Assembly: GCA_023445495.1 (NCBI GenBank) | Contig: JAEXLC010000180.1 | Span: 1 to 64,000 of the forward strand | Length of the DNA stretch: 64,000 nucleotides | DNA from: Pseudomonadota bacterium | Lineage (GTDB): Bacteria; Pseudomonadota; Alphaproteobacteria; Sphingomonadales; Sphingomonadaceae | Reading direction: 5' to 3' | Part shown: in pieces, positions 25,306-34,172 of the stretch | Position numbering within the stretch: the first letter of the stretch is position 1 | Layout of the letters: the number at the start of each line of letters is the position of its first letter | The notes under the pieces: model-generated | The model's database searches: none | Seen by the model: the letters and a program-made list of their open reading frames with translations, nothing else | Told to the model about the DNA's origin: nothing | Position numbers and translations under genes: made by a program

Positions 25306-26441
25306 GGGTTCAGGGTCGAATTGACTTCGATGCTCACCCAGGTCGGATCGAGGTCGGAGACCAGGTTGGCCGTAGGGGCGAAAACCTTGTGTGCCGTCGG
25401 CCTTGCCCGGTTGGACAGCCCGTCATTCTGGCCGAGGAGGGTGAACCGGTCGAAGCGCCGTTCCGCTATTCCGGCAGGATCGCTGTGATATGCTTCGATC
25501 GGAGCCGCCACGCCGCGTCCGCCGACCACGGTGACGGGACCGGAGGTGTCGCCGAACGGATATAGCGGCGATGCGGCGCCCAGGCCGACAATTTGCGGAT
25601 TGATCCAGACGGACCCGGAGAATCCGCGGAAGGCAAAGGCAAGCTTTCCGAGGTCGAACGGGAACAGATTCACGAGTGGATTGATATAGGTGTTTTTGTG
25701 ATTTGCGTCGATGATGCCGGTATTGGCCGGCGCTGCGGCGACGACGATTCCCTCCATCCGGGGCCGGATCACGTTCCGTTGCCCGCCGAACCGCATCACG
25801 TTTTCACCGACGATACTGATCTCGCTGTCGTCGCTGGCGTCGTCGATGCAGAAGCTGTCGCACTGCGTCAGGAACAACTCGTAGCGATTATAGGGGCCGC
25901 CGGTCTTCGCCGCGGTGCCGCGATGACCGGCGCCGGTGACCACAAAGCGATTGTCGTAGATGTTGCCCGCCGTCATGCCGGCCATCGTCAGCGCGCTGTA
26001 GGTGTTCCTGGTGTAATATTCGAAATACCCGTTGGTGATCGCGCCTGCGCCCGAAGCGTGCAGATATACCGCCGCGATGGGAGACCCGCCGCCGGACAGA
26101 AACGCCGCGAACGTCGTGGCGCTGGCATATTCATCCGCACCCACGACCAGAAAGCCGGACAAATGGAGGTTCAGCAACTGATCCGGTGCCGTCGCGGAGC
26201 GGATTTCCAGAGCCGGTCGCTCGGGGTCCATCTGCTTGAGAATGCTTGCCTCGGGGCTCGCGCCACGAAGGTGGAGGCCGTTGCGCGGCTGGAAACCGAC
26301 AAGGCCGAAAAGCCCTGCTGGAACGGCGACCTCAAGGTCGGCGGCCTGCGCCGCGTCGAATGCATATGTGGCATCGAACAAGGTGCCTGACGCATACAGG
26401 ACCTGGTCGGCGGGCGTAAGAAAGTCAGTGACGGAAATCAT
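25239..26441 (-). CDS. Right-handed beta-helix (pectate-lyase/tailspike-like) protein, 3' end frameshifted
   Basis: A 400-residue frame. The N-terminal region (FDATYAFDAAQAADLEVAVPAG followed by GFQPRNGLHLRGAS) follows the pattern of pectate-lyase-3 and phage tailspike proteins: a turn with position-wise alternating strands, then many short beta rungs such as NGYFEYYTRNTY and NIYDNRF. No signal peptide is seen. The natural end is probably the piece at 25102-25305, because the last 20 residues (SSTWSHARRSRAGGF) do not fit. Possible polysaccharide depolymerase or structural adhesin (inference). Confidence 0.62.
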   Translation of the reverse strand: MISVTDFLTPADQVLYASGTLFDATYAFDAAQAADLEVAVPAGLFGLVGFQPRNGLHLRGASPEASILKQMDPERPALEIRSATAPDQLLNLHLSGFLVVGADEYASATTFAAFLSGGGSPIAAVYLHASGAGAITNGYFEYYTRNTYSALTMAGMTAGNIYDNRFVVTGAGHRGTAAKTGGPYNRYELFLTQCDSFCIDDASDDSEISIVGENVMRFGGQRNVIRPRMEGIVVAAAPANTGIIDANHKNTYINPLVNLFPFDLGKLAFAFRGFSGSVWINPQIVGLGAASPLYPFGDTSGPVTVVGGRGVAAPIEAYHSDPAGIAERRFDRFTLLGQNDGLSNRARPTAHKVFAPTANLVSDLDPTWVSIEVNSTLNPRPIFSSTWSHARRSRAGGFRW

Positions 26442-26534
26442 GCTTGTTCCTTCTCGAACAGGGCGTTGGCCGACCTGAACAAATAGGGAACATTTGATTT
26501 CCTACATTGCAAGCATGCTTCGCGTGCTAGGCCG

Positions 26535-26553
26535 GGAAGCGGGCTCCGCTTCC
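26535..26553. terminator. Hairpin in the gap upstream of the beta-helix gene
   Basis: Perfect 8-bp stem GGAAGCGG / CCGCTTCC with loop GCT, about 70 bp past the stop of the heme-binding-like gene (26624). It probably ends the two-gene operon that runs leftward from 29588. No clear U-tract. Confidence 0.45.
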
Positions 26554-26623
26554 GCCGGGCTCCCGGGAGGTTGCCAGCTTGCGGGGTGAGCAAGCAACCG
26601 GTGCCTGCCCACCCCGCTTCCCC

Positions 26624-27634
26624 TCACGCCGTCAGCAGTTCCACCTTCTCCTCGGGCGTATCCTCGACCTTCTGCATCGTGTTGATCGAGATGTGCGGCC
26701 ACACGATCCGGCCGGGCAGGCCGGCGGTCCGGGGATCGAAATCGAGCATCACGATCTGGAGATATTGCAGGCGCAGCTTCGGCTTGCCCCGGGCGTCCTT
26801 CTCGGCGAGTTCCTGGATCCAGAAGGTCGAGCGCATCGACGACGCGTTGGCATGCTTGACCACGAAGGGGATGTTGTGGATCCCGCCGGTCTCCACCTCG
26901 GTATCGACGTCGAGGATGGTGGTGCGGACGATGTCGACGCCCTGATTGGCAGCGGTGAGCAGCGCGGCGGGATGGACCGGATCGAACAGCCCCATGAACG
27001 GGTTGTCGTGGAAGTGCTTATACGGCGCGAGATAGCGGCTATCGAGGTCCTGCTTCACCTTGAGCGGCAGTCCGCTGACATCGGGAATGATGGGTGGCCC
27101 GTCGATCGGCGGCACGCTCCGTCCGAGCGCCAGGACCGCGTCGCCATGCGGCACGGTCGAGAGCCGGGCGATGTCGAAGCCGTCGGTGAACTGATCGAGC
27201 ATGTTGAGCCAGAGCCCGGGCTCGTGGTGGATGGTGTTGCCCGGCGGGCTGGTCGGCCCGAGGACATTGCTGTGCGGAAAGTCCGCCGTCGCGATCTGGT
27301 CGGTGACCTGCTCATAATCGAGCGCCATCAGCGACTGGTCGGCCTGCTTCCCCAGGGCATTCAGCCCGCGATTGGGGACGCCCTTGTCGACAAGGTCGAA
27401 GACCAGCGTCTCGTTATACTGGTTCATCAGCAGGCGGTAATCGAGGATCGAACCGGGTGTGGACTCGAAGGGCAGGGCGATCATGTTCCAGCCATGGCCT
27501 TCGAGCCCGCCTTCGTTCTTCCAGACGCCCGGCAACAGGCCGAGCGGGCCGAGAAGCGCTTCGCCTTCCTGTGCGGCCCGGATGACGCGGCCGCCGCCCT
27601 TGAGGGCCATGAGCGTCTTCTTGCTGAATGCCAT
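26624..27634 (-). CDS. Heme-binding/nitrobindin-like beta-barrel protein
   Basis: A 336-residue protein without signal peptide. The opening LGPLGLLPGVWKNEG recalls the nitrobindin-type start (L..L.GTW.G.G). Later segments NQYNETLVFDLVDKGVPNRG, HHEPGLWLNM and TVPHGDAVLALG follow a bacterial family often annotated as heme-binding. The assignment is by pattern only. It lies 37 bp downstream of the L-amino-acid-oxidase-like flavoenzyme on the same strand, so the two are probably co-expressed. A peroxide-handling or redox partner role is inference. Confidence 0.55.
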   Translation of the reverse strand: MAFSKKTLMALKGGGRVIRAAQEGEALLGPLGLLPGVWKNEGGLEGHGWNMIALPFESTPGSILDYRLLMNQYNETLVFDLVDKGVPNRGLNALGKQADQSLMALDYEQVTDQIATADFPHSNVLGPTSPPGNTIHHEPGLWLNMLDQFTDGFDIARLSTVPHGDAVLALGRSVPPIDGPPIIPDVSGLPLKVKQDLDSRYLAPYKHFHDNPFMGLFDPVHPAALLTAANQGVDIVRTTILDVDTEVETGGIHNIPFVVKHANASSMRSTFWIQELAEKDARGKPKLRLQYLQIVMLDFDPRTAGLPGRIVWPHISINTMQKVEDTPEEKVELLTA

Positions 27635-27671
27635 CGCTGTTCCCCTTCCCCGATAGTCGGATTTGTTGCGG

Positions 27672-29588
27672 CTAGATGCCTTCGACCAGCAGCCTGGTGT
27701 CAGGCAGCTTCTCGAGGCGCGGGATCTCCAGGTCGGGCCGCGCCATGCGGGTCAGCGCGTTGAGCGCCGCGGCGATCGCGCCTTCCTGCCAGCCGGGCAG
27801 CGAGGAAAGCTGGTCGCCGACGACGAAGAACACCGGATCGGAGAGCTTGCCCTTGGCATCGTGGATGCCGGTGCCCTGGCTCAGATTGTTGAAATGGTCC
27901 GCAGCTTCCTTCGCGGGGCCGACCGACTGCCAATAGGCCCAGCCGCCCTTGATATAGGGCATGTTCTGCCAGGCGATGGCGAGGCCGTCGTGCAGGCCGT
28001 TGCCGAATTTCAGGCCGAATTTCCGCGCGCCCTCGCGGGCCAGGTCGAGCCGGTCCTTGACCGTCATCTGGCCCCATTCATGGGCGACCTGGCCGAAATT
28101 ATAGGCGCCGGTCAGCACGCCCTTGCGGTCGTGATAGGCGGTCGAGGGATACCAGATCTGGACGATTTCGTGCGAGGTCCAGCTGATCCCGCCGAAGATC
28201 GGCACGACGCCTTCCTCGGCATCGGGTGCGACCAGGGTGGTGAGCTTGAGGTCGTTCGTGTGCCGGGCAGTAATCAGCTTGCCCTGCCACAGCGTGCGGT
28301 CGCCCTGCCAGCCGACCTTGGTGGTCGCGGCGAGGAACTTGTCCTGATATTCGCCCTTGTCGTTGATGCGGGGGCGGGCCTGCGCCGCGTAGACCGCCTT
28401 GAGCCCCTGTTTGAACGGCAGGTCGAAGCCGCTCTTGTCGCCGCCGCCCTGCAGTTCCTTCGACAGCAGCTTCTCGAGGAACGGCATCGCGATGTTCGAG
28501 AAGCAATAATCGGCGCGATATTCGATCGTTTCCTTGCTGCCGATCTTGGCGACCTGGACGACGAATTCCTTCGTCTTCGCATCCCAGGCGATCGAGGTCA
28601 CCGGGCTGTTCAGGTGGATGGTTCCGCCCAGCGTCGCCACCTGGCGGGCAAAGGCGCGCTGGACCTGGTCCATGCCGCCGACCGGCTGGAAGATCGTCTG
28701 CTGCCACAGGAAATCGACCGGCTGGTAGAAGCGGGTCTGCGCCCAATATTCGGACTTGAGCAGGTCCTCGAGCTTGATCGCCTTGGAGATCTCGCCCGCC
28801 GCCACGCCGGGGAGCACGTCGAAGCCCGCGCGCGAGATCGCGTTCTCGAAGCCCGGATTGCCGGAGGTGGGCGCGTAATTGCCCTTGTCGTCGAGCTCGC
28901 CGAAGCTGATCATCAGCGACTTGAGCTTGGCGGCCAGGCCCTTGCGCTCGTTCGCGGGGATGTCGAGGCTGGTCGCCTCGAGTAGCTGGGCGGCGTTCTC
29001 ATGCACAAGCTGGGCGATCCAGCCGCGCAGATTATGGTCGATCTGGCGATAGACGCGGGGCTTCCCCCGCAGCGCGCCCTTGTCCATCTGGACGAGGTTC
29101 GACATCGAATTCATCACATAGACTTCGACCGCGACGCCGAACTCGCGGAGATAGCTGAGCAGCCGCTTGTGCGCCGAAGGAATGCGCCCGGGGCCGGCGT
29201 TCAGATAGGGCTCGGCATCGCCGACCGGCCATTCGAAGCGGACGACCTGGGTCTCGCCCGGCTCGGACCCGAACAGGGCATCGTCCTTGTCCTCGGTCAG
29301 CGTGTCGCCGGTGCGCAACGACATGCACCGCCCGCCGGTACGGTTCTGCGCCTCGAGGATGGTGACGTCCATGCCGGTCTTGTGGACCAGCAGCTCATAG
29401 GCGGCGGTCAGCCCGCCGACGCCGGCGCCGAGGATCAGCGCACGCTTGCCCTTGAAGCTGCCCTCGTCCAGCCGGACCGGGCCCGGGGTGATCCGCAACT
29501 GCTCGTTGGTCGCGTCGTCCAGTTCGGCCCATGCGGTGGCATCCGGATGCGATCGCAGAAAATCCGCGCGGCTGATCTTGGTCGACAT
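27672..29588 (-). CDS. FAD-dependent amine oxidase, L-amino-acid-oxidase-like
   Basis: A 638-residue flavoenzyme with no signal peptide. The FAD loop LGAGVGGLTAAYE is at residues 53-65 and the following GG motif (EAQNRTGGRC) at 79-88. Residues 132-137, GPGRIP, match the position of the substrate-carboxylate arginine in L-amino-acid oxidases (GPMR[LI]P). The C-terminus (FFVVGDQLSSLPGWQEGAIAAAL) closes the FAD site. It would oxidise an amino acid or amine to the imino acid and make H2O2. An inverted repeat lies about 200 bp upstream. First gene of a two-gene operon with the heme-binding-like gene. Confidence 0.78.
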   Translation of the reverse strand: MSTKISRADFLRSHPDATAWAELDDATNEQLRITPGPVRLDEGSFKGKRALILGAGVGGLTAAYELLVHKTGMDVTILEAQNRTGGRCMSLRTGDTLTEDKDDALFGSEPGETQVVRFEWPVGDAEPYLNAGPGRIPSAHKRLLSYLREFGVAVEVYVMNSMSNLVQMDKGALRGKPRVYRQIDHNLRGWIAQLVHENAAQLLEATSLDIPANERKGLAAKLKSLMISFGELDDKGNYAPTSGNPGFENAISRAGFDVLPGVAAGEISKAIKLEDLLKSEYWAQTRFYQPVDFLWQQTIFQPVGGMDQVQRAFARQVATLGGTIHLNSPVTSIAWDAKTKEFVVQVAKIGSKETIEYRADYCFSNIAMPFLEKLLSKELQGGGDKSGFDLPFKQGLKAVYAAQARPRINDKGEYQDKFLAATTKVGWQGDRTLWQGKLITARHTNDLKLTTLVAPDAEEGVVPIFGGISWTSHEIVQIWYPSTAYHDRKGVLTGAYNFGQVAHEWGQMTVKDRLDLAREGARKFGLKFGNGLHDGLAIAWQNMPYIKGGWAYWQSVGPAKEAADHFNNLSQGTGIHDAKGKLSDPVFFVVGDQLSSLPGWQEGAIAAALNALTRMARPDLEIPRLEKLPDTRLLVEGI

Positions 29589-29922
29589 GTCGCTCTCCCC
29601 CGGACCCGTCGGAGCGGATCCGCCCAGTGAATTTCAGAATCCCGGGCGGCTGGCGATCAAGGATCACCGCCGGTTCTTGCATGCCGGACGCCAGATGCTG
29701 GCTGCCCCGCCCAGATCATTCGATGCGACTCGTTGGCCAAGCATGCATTATTGGAAAGAAGACAAAACAGTTTTTGGAACCGATATGCAGGTACACTGCA
29801 GCTTTTGGTTCCACGCGCGGGTGAAATCCGCGCAACTGCTTGCGGCGGATAGTTCTCGATACAATGCCGGGGCGGTTATTCGATGAGGGGGAGGGGCGTG
29901 TGAGCGCCCCCGCGCAAGGGGC
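29589..29922. promoter_or_regulatory. 334-bp intergenic region upstream of the amine oxidase
   Basis: No gene is seen. GC content falls in the middle, around 29740-29780, and the region contains the inverted repeat listed at 29776. It lies between the amine oxidase start (29588) and the stop of the PilZ gene (29923), both on the minus strand, and so should carry the promoter of the oxidase operon. Confidence 0.5.
29776..29812. promoter_or_regulatory. Nested inverted repeat upstream of the amine oxidase
   Basis: Outer arms GGAACC and GGTTCC and inner arms TGCAG and CTGCA, with unequal spacers of 4 and 6 bases. It sits 188 bp before the oxidase start, in an AT-richer patch. Candidate operator or attenuator; the regulator is unknown. 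Confidence 0.4.
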
Positions 29923-30867
29923 CTAGGCTCCGATGCGGTGCAGGTCCCCGGCCTTGAGCGGCAGGCGGAACTCGCAGAGGAAGCGGTGGCGATCGTCGGT
30001 CTCGATCACCGAGGCCGGGCCGCCGCCGATATTGGGCAGCGAGATCCACAGCTGGGCGCCATTGGCGAAGGGCGCGCGCGATTCGAACTCGACGAGCTGG
30101 GGGGTGATCCCGCGCAGCTTGACGTTCCACCAGCGCACGCCCTCGCGGACGCGGGCCGGGGTGTCGAGGCGGATCGCCTGCTTGTCCGGGATCAGGCCGG
30201 CCGGCTCCTGGATCACGGCCATGCGAGTGTGGTGCGACGGGGTCTGCTGGGCCTGGCGCAGCCAGGGCATCAGCACCTGCCAGGGCAGGTCCTCGCCAAA
30301 AGCAACGCCGGCAAAGCTGCCCTGCGACCATTTCACCATGCCATCGAGCGGACGCAGGCCGTCGAAATTGATCTGGACGAGATCGCCTTCCTGCAGCGCG
30401 ATCTCGGTCTCGAAGCCGCAGCCGCCCTGGGAGAGGTTGCGGCTGCGGGTGAATTCGACCTGGTTGCCGCGGCGCACGCAGATCGTCTGGTGCAGCTCGA
30501 CGCGCGGTACGCTGCGGCGCTCGGCGGGCAGGCAGGCGAGGTTGCGGGCAAGCGTGCTGACCACATCGATCGGCGTCTCGAACAGGAAGCCGGCGGCCCC
30601 TTGCTCGGTCCAGGCGATACGGCCCGGCAGTGACTGGCCATTGGCGAGTTCGAGGCAAAGGCCTTCCGCCTCGACGATCTCGTCATCGAGGTGGAGCATC
30701 GCGCCGGCTGCGCTCAGCTTGCGCAGCGAGCAGGGCAGGCGGGTGGTCTCGCCGACCAGCGCGGCGGAATCGAAGGCGGCATGGTCGCCCGGCTCCACAA
30801 GCATCTGCGCGCCCGGGGCTTCTCCCGAGAGGCTGAAGATGGTGGAGGACGCAAGTCCCTGTCGCAT
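29923..30867 (-). CDS. Multi-PilZ-like protein
   Basis: A 314-residue protein in which three PilZ-like beta-barrel units can be followed: residues about 38-105, 118-205 and 230-310. The middle unit has the full binding signature: RRSVPR near residues 117-122 and NLSQGG near 144-149. The outer units keep the barrel pattern but lack the arginines. No signal peptide. The arrangement suggests one c-di-GMP-binding domain flanked by two degenerate ones, perhaps for oligomerisation. Start ATG at 30867. Alone in its operon. Confidence 0.75.
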   Translation of the reverse strand: MRQGLASSTIFSLSGEAPGAQMLVEPGDHAAFDSAALVGETTRLPCSLRKLSAAGAMLHLDDEIVEAEGLCLELANGQSLPGRIAWTEQGAAGFLFETPIDVVSTLARNLACLPAERRSVPRVELHQTICVRRGNQVEFTRSRNLSQGGCGFETEIALQEGDLVQINFDGLRPLDGMVKWSQGSFAGVAFGEDLPWQVLMPWLRQAQQTPSHHTRMAVIQEPAGLIPDKQAIRLDTPARVREGVRWWNVKLRGITPQLVEFESRAPFANGAQLWISLPNIGGGPASVIETDDRHRFLCEFRLPLKAGDLHRIGA

Positions 30868-30971
30868 AAATGTTTTTTCCCGACCCCGCTCGGTGGCGAT
30901 AGTGCGGGGCCGGGTCTGAAGGCGGGGTTAAGCCGGAGGGTTGCGAAATCCCTAATATACCCCCGAAACGA

Positions 30972-31625
30972 TCAGTCGCGGTCCGGCGCGCCGAGCGGGA
31001 AATAATGGCGATAGGGGCGCGCATCCTCGACGCAGCGTACGACCGAGGGGCGGGCGAGCAGCCGGGCGCGATAGGCGCGGAGATGGGCCAGCGCCTCGGG
31101 GATCGGGCGGACCCAGTCGGCATAGAAGAGCGAAGGCGCGGCGGCGCAGTCGGCAAGGGTGAAACGATCCCCGACGGCCCATTCCCGGCCGGCGAGATGC
31201 GCGTCGAGCCAGGCATAGATCGTGTCGAGCCGGGCCATGGCCTGGTCGAGCGCGACGGGATCGCGCCGCTCCTCGGGCAGCATCGCGTCGATCACCGGCT
31301 TCTGCATCATGCCCATGACGTAGTTGTCGAAGATCCGGTCGAGCATCCGCGCCTGTACGGCGAGATCGGGATCGGTGGGGAGCAGCGCGACCGGGCCGGG
31401 ATGGTGGACATGGAGATATTCGATCACCGCGGTCGCCTCGACGATCGTGCGGTCACCTTCGGCGAGGACGGGGAAGAGCTTGAGCGGCCAGCGGGCCTCC
31501 AGCTCCTGCGCGGCGCCGGGCTCCTCGAGATTGCGGAAGGTGAAGGGGATGTCGTTCTCGTAAAGGGCGATCAACGCCTTCCAGGTGTAGGACGAGAAGG
31601 GGTGGCCGAAGAGCTGGAGCGGCAT
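30972..31625 (-). CDS. Glutathione S-transferase family protein
   Basis: A 217-residue protein with the thioredoxin-like N-terminal domain (MPLQLFGHPFSSYTWKALI; glutathione-site EATAVIEYL near residues 63-71) and an all-helical C-terminal domain. It starts with a Ser/Tyr-type segment (SSYTWK), so the catalytic residue could be Ser11 or 12. Such enzymes detoxify electrophiles or act as reductases; the substrate is unknown. GAGAGG precedes the start ATG. An inverted repeat lies 16 bp upstream of the start. Confidence 0.85.
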   Translation of the reverse strand: MPLQLFGHPFSSYTWKALIALYENDIPFTFRNLEEPGAAQELEARWPLKLFPVLAEGDRTIVEATAVIEYLHVHHPGPVALLPTDPDLAVQARMLDRIFDNYVMGMMQKPVIDAMLPEERRDPVALDQAMARLDTIYAWLDAHLAGREWAVGDRFTLADCAAAPSLFYADWVRPIPEALAHLRAYRARLLARPSVVRCVEDARPYRHYFPLGAPDRD

Positions 31626-31640
31626 GGCATCCTCTCATAG

Positions 31641-31656
31641 TTAGGATTTAAGCTAA
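31641..31656. promoter_or_regulatory. Small inverted repeat upstream of the glutathione transferase
   Basis: TTAG-N8-CTAA, 15 bp before the ATG at 31625, in an AT-richer patch. A possible operator; low certainty. Confidence 0.25.
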
Positions 31657-31710
31657 GTATCTGGATGCGGTGCGGCTGTCACGCGAATTGTCACTGCCAC
31701 CCTTCTTTCT

Positions 31711-31731
31711 CCCCTCCCTGCAAGGGAGGGG
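31711..31731. repeat. Family C palindromic repeat
   Basis: Perfect 9-bp stem CCCCTCCCT / AGGGAGGGG with loop GCA, 7 bp past the moaC stop. It may end the trp-moaC transcript and marks the edge of the inserted block. Confidence 0.75.
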
Positions 31732-31738
31732 AATTCCT

Positions 31739-32206
31739 TCAGGCCACCCAGTCGCCGGACTTGCCGCCCTTCTTGGAGAGCAGACGAATCTCGCCGATGG
31801 TCATGGCCTTATCGAGCGCCTTGGCCATGTCGTAGAGGGTGAGCAGCGCCGTGGAGACGGCGGTGAGCGCTTCCATCTCGACGCCAGTCTGGGCCTCGGT
31901 GGCGGCGGTGGCCGTTACCGTGACGCCGGTCTCGTCGGGTGCGAGGTCAACGGAGACCCTGGTCAGCGGCAGCGGGTGGCAGAGCGGGATCAGCTCGGCG
32001 GTGCGCTTGGCGGCCATGATCCCGGCGATGCGCGCGGTGGCGAGGACGTCGCCCTTCTTGACGGCACCGGCGCGGATCGCAGCGGCGGCTTCGCGCGACA
32101 TCTCGATCCGGCCGCTGGCGACGGCCTCGCGCGCGGTGACCGCCTTGCCCGCGACATCCACCATGCGCGCGGCGCCGGTCTCGTCGAGATGGGTGAGGTT
32201 GCTCAC
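31739..32206 (-). CDS. moaC: Cyclic pyranopterin monophosphate synthase MoaC
   Basis: A 155-residue enzyme making cyclic pyranopterin in molybdenum cofactor synthesis. Landmarks are [15 protein letters not shown] at the start, [17 protein letters not shown] and [20 protein letters not shown]. Its start overlaps the trpC stop by four bases, so it is translated as part of the trpD-trpC-moaC unit. The partner moeA lies 7.9 kb further on. Confidence 0.96.
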   Translation of the reverse strand: MSNLTHLDETGAARMVDVAGKAVTAREAVASGRIEMSREAAAAIRAGAVKKGDVLATARIAGIMAAKRTAELIPLCHPLPLTRVSVDLAPDETGVTVTATAATEAQTGVEMEALTAVSTALLTLYDMAKALDKAMTIGEIRLLSKKGGKSGDWVA

Positions 32207-32991
32207 CCGACCAGCGTCCGGGTCGCTGCCTCGACGTCATCTTGGCGCATCAGCGACTCGCCGACGAGGAAGCAGCGAATGTCGTGCGCAGCCATCGCGT
32301 CGAGATCGGCGCGCGTGTTCAAGCCGCTCTCCGCGACAAAGGTGCAGTCCTTCGGGGCCTGGCCGACCAGGTCATAGGTTTTCTGCACATCGACCTCGAA
32401 GGTCTTGAGATTGCGGTTGTTCACACCGATCACGCGCGAGCGCAGCCTGAGCGCGCGCTCGAGCTCGTCGGCGTCGTGCACCTCGACCAGCACGTCCATG
32501 CCGAGGCCGAGCGCGGCGTCCTCGATCTCGGCCATCTGCGCGTCTTCCAGTGCGGCCACGATGATGAGGATCGCATCGGCGCCGATCGCGCGCGATTCGA
32601 GTACCTGCCAGGGATCGACCATGAAGTCCTTGCGGATCACCGGCAGGTCGCAAGCGGCACGGGCGGCGATGAGAAACTCCTCATGCCCTTGGAAATACTC
32701 CAGGTCGGTCAGGACCGAGAGACAGGCGGCGCCGCCTGCCTGATAGGCGCGAGCATGGGCCGGGGGATCGAAATCGGCGCGGATCAGCCCCTTGGACGGG
32801 CTGGCCTTCTTGATCTCGGCGATCAGGCCATAGCCGCCGGCGGCTGCCTTTGCGTCGAGCGCGGCCTTGAAGCCGCGTGGCGGCGTGCGGGTGAGCGCCT
32901 GGGCCTGGAGATCGGCCAGCGAGGTGGTCGCGCGGCGGGTGGCGACTTCGCCATGCTTGGTGGCGATGATGGTATCGAGGATCGTGGACAT
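32203..32991 (-). CDS. trpC: Indole-3-glycerol phosphate synthase
   Basis: A 262-residue (beta/alpha)8 enzyme of tryptophan synthesis. Landmarks are [32 protein letters not shown] and [13 protein letters not shown]. It is a stand-alone TrpC without a TrpF fusion. Start and stop overlap the neighbours: TGATG with trpD and ATGA with moaC, so the three genes are translationally coupled. A much longer frame upstream (to 34668) is antisense noise over trpD. Confidence 0.96.
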   Translation of the reverse strand: MSTILDTIIATKHGEVATRRATTSLADLQAQALTRTPPRGFKAALDAKAAAGGYGLIAEIKKASPSKGLIRADFDPPAHARAYQAGGAACLSVLTDLEYFQGHEEFLIAARAACDLPVIRKDFMVDPWQVLESRAIGADAILIIVAALEDAQMAEIEDAALGLGMDVLVEVHDADELERALRLRSRVIGVNNRNLKTFEVDVQKTYDLVGQAPKDCTFVAESGLNTRADLDAMAAHDIRCFLVGESLMRQDDVEAATRTLVG

Positions 32992-33983
32992 CAAAAGGCG
33001 ATCCAGCAGGCGAGCAGCGCCTTGGCAAGGCCCTTGTCGATCGTCTCGGCGGCTTCCTCGGCCCCGGCGCGCAGATCGCTCGCCTCGCCGGCGATGACGA
33101 GCGCGGCAGCGGCGTTGAGCAGCACGGCGTCGCGATAGGGGCTGTGCTCGCCTTCGAGCAGGCGGTGAAGCGCGAGGGCATTGTACTCCGGGCCGCCGCC
33201 GCGGATGGCGACCAGCGGGTGGCGGGGCAGGCCGGCATCCTCGGGCGTGATACGCTTGGGAAGGCCCGAGCTGCCGATGCTCACCACGACGCTGGCATGC
33301 TCGGTGGAGAGCTCGTCGAGCCCTTCCTCGCCGGAGACGATCGCCGCGCTGTCGACGCCGAGCTGTTCCAGCGCCTCGGCATAGATCGGGGCATAATCGG
33401 GCCGGGCGATGCCGATCAGCTGGCGGCGGACATGGGCGGGGTTCGCGAGCGGGCCCATCAGGTTGAAGATGGTACGGCGGCCGATCCGGCGGCGCAGCGG
33501 GCCGATCCGGGCGAGCGAGGGGTGGTGCGCCTGGGCGAAGAGGAAAGCGATGCCGAGCTCGTTGAGCGATTCCTCGGCACGGGCGCCGGCACGGTCGAGA
33601 TCGAGGCCCAGCGCTTCGAGCGTGTCCGCCGCGCCCGACTTGGACGAGGCGGCGCGATTGCCGTGCTTGGCGACCGGCACGCCGGCTGCGGCGACGACCA
33701 GGCTGACTGCGGTGGAGACGTTGAGCGTGTGATGCCCGTCGCCGCCGGTGCCGCAGACGTCGATCGCGCCTTCGGGCGCCGAGATCGGGATCAGCCGCGC
33801 GCGCATCGCCCGGGCGGCCTCGGCGATCTCGATGCTGGTCTCGCCGCGGACGGACAGGTCGATCAGGAAACGCTCGATCTCGGGCTCGGGCACCTTGCCG
33901 TCGAGGATGTCGGCAAAGGCTTGCGCGGCGGACTCGCGCGCGAGCGGGGTCGCGGGATCGGGGAGGAGAGTGAAGGTCATCAC
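32991..33983 (-). CDS. trpD: Anthranilate phosphoribosyltransferase
   Basis: A 330-residue enzyme adding phosphoribosyl to anthranilate. The PRPP site is visible as [15 protein letters not shown] near residues 79-93, followed by [12 protein letters not shown] and later GPLANPA. Its stop overlaps the trpC start. Upstream, instead of trpG as usual, comes an inserted pair (Na+/H+ antiporter and EF-hand protein), and a family D repeat lies before it. Confidence 0.96.
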   Translation of the reverse strand: MMTFTLLPDPATPLARESAAQAFADILDGKVPEPEIERFLIDLSVRGETSIEIAEAARAMRARLIPISAPEGAIDVCGTGGDGHHTLNVSTAVSLVVAAAGVPVAKHGNRAASSKSGAADTLEALGLDLDRAGARAEESLNELGIAFLFAQAHHPSLARIGPLRRRIGRRTIFNLMGPLANPAHVRRQLIGIARPDYAPIYAEALEQLGVDSAAIVSGEEGLDELSTEHASVVVSIGSSGLPKRITPEDAGLPRHPLVAIRGGGPEYNALALHRLLEGEHSPYRDAVLLNAAAALVIAGEASDLRAGAEEAAETIDKGLAKALLACWIAF

Positions 33984-34052
33984 GGGGGCTGTATTGATAT
34001 CCCAGTGTGGGATGTCGAGAAATTCCTGCTTTACCCGGCATCCCTAACTGCT

Positions 34053-34147
34053 CCCCGGCGAAGGCCGGGGCCAAGTTGCAACGTCGTTCGAGAGGTTTGA
34101 GCGTCCTAACCCGCTGGGCCGAGACTGGACCCCGGCCTTCGCCGGGG
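34053..34147. repeat. Paired family D palindromes
   Basis: Two inverted copies of a CCCCGGC / GGCCGGGG hairpin (34053-34070 and 34130-34147) 59 bp apart, in the gap between trpD and the antiporter gene. The pair as a whole is a large inverted repeat. Confidence 0.75.
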
Positions 34148-34172
34148 AACAGGATTGGCTGATGTTGAGATG

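Noticed and set aside
27663..28985. A 440-residue plus-strand frame antisense to the amine oxidase
   Set aside because: No family pattern. Composition is that of antisense high-GC sequence, and the amine oxidase on the other strand is unambiguous.
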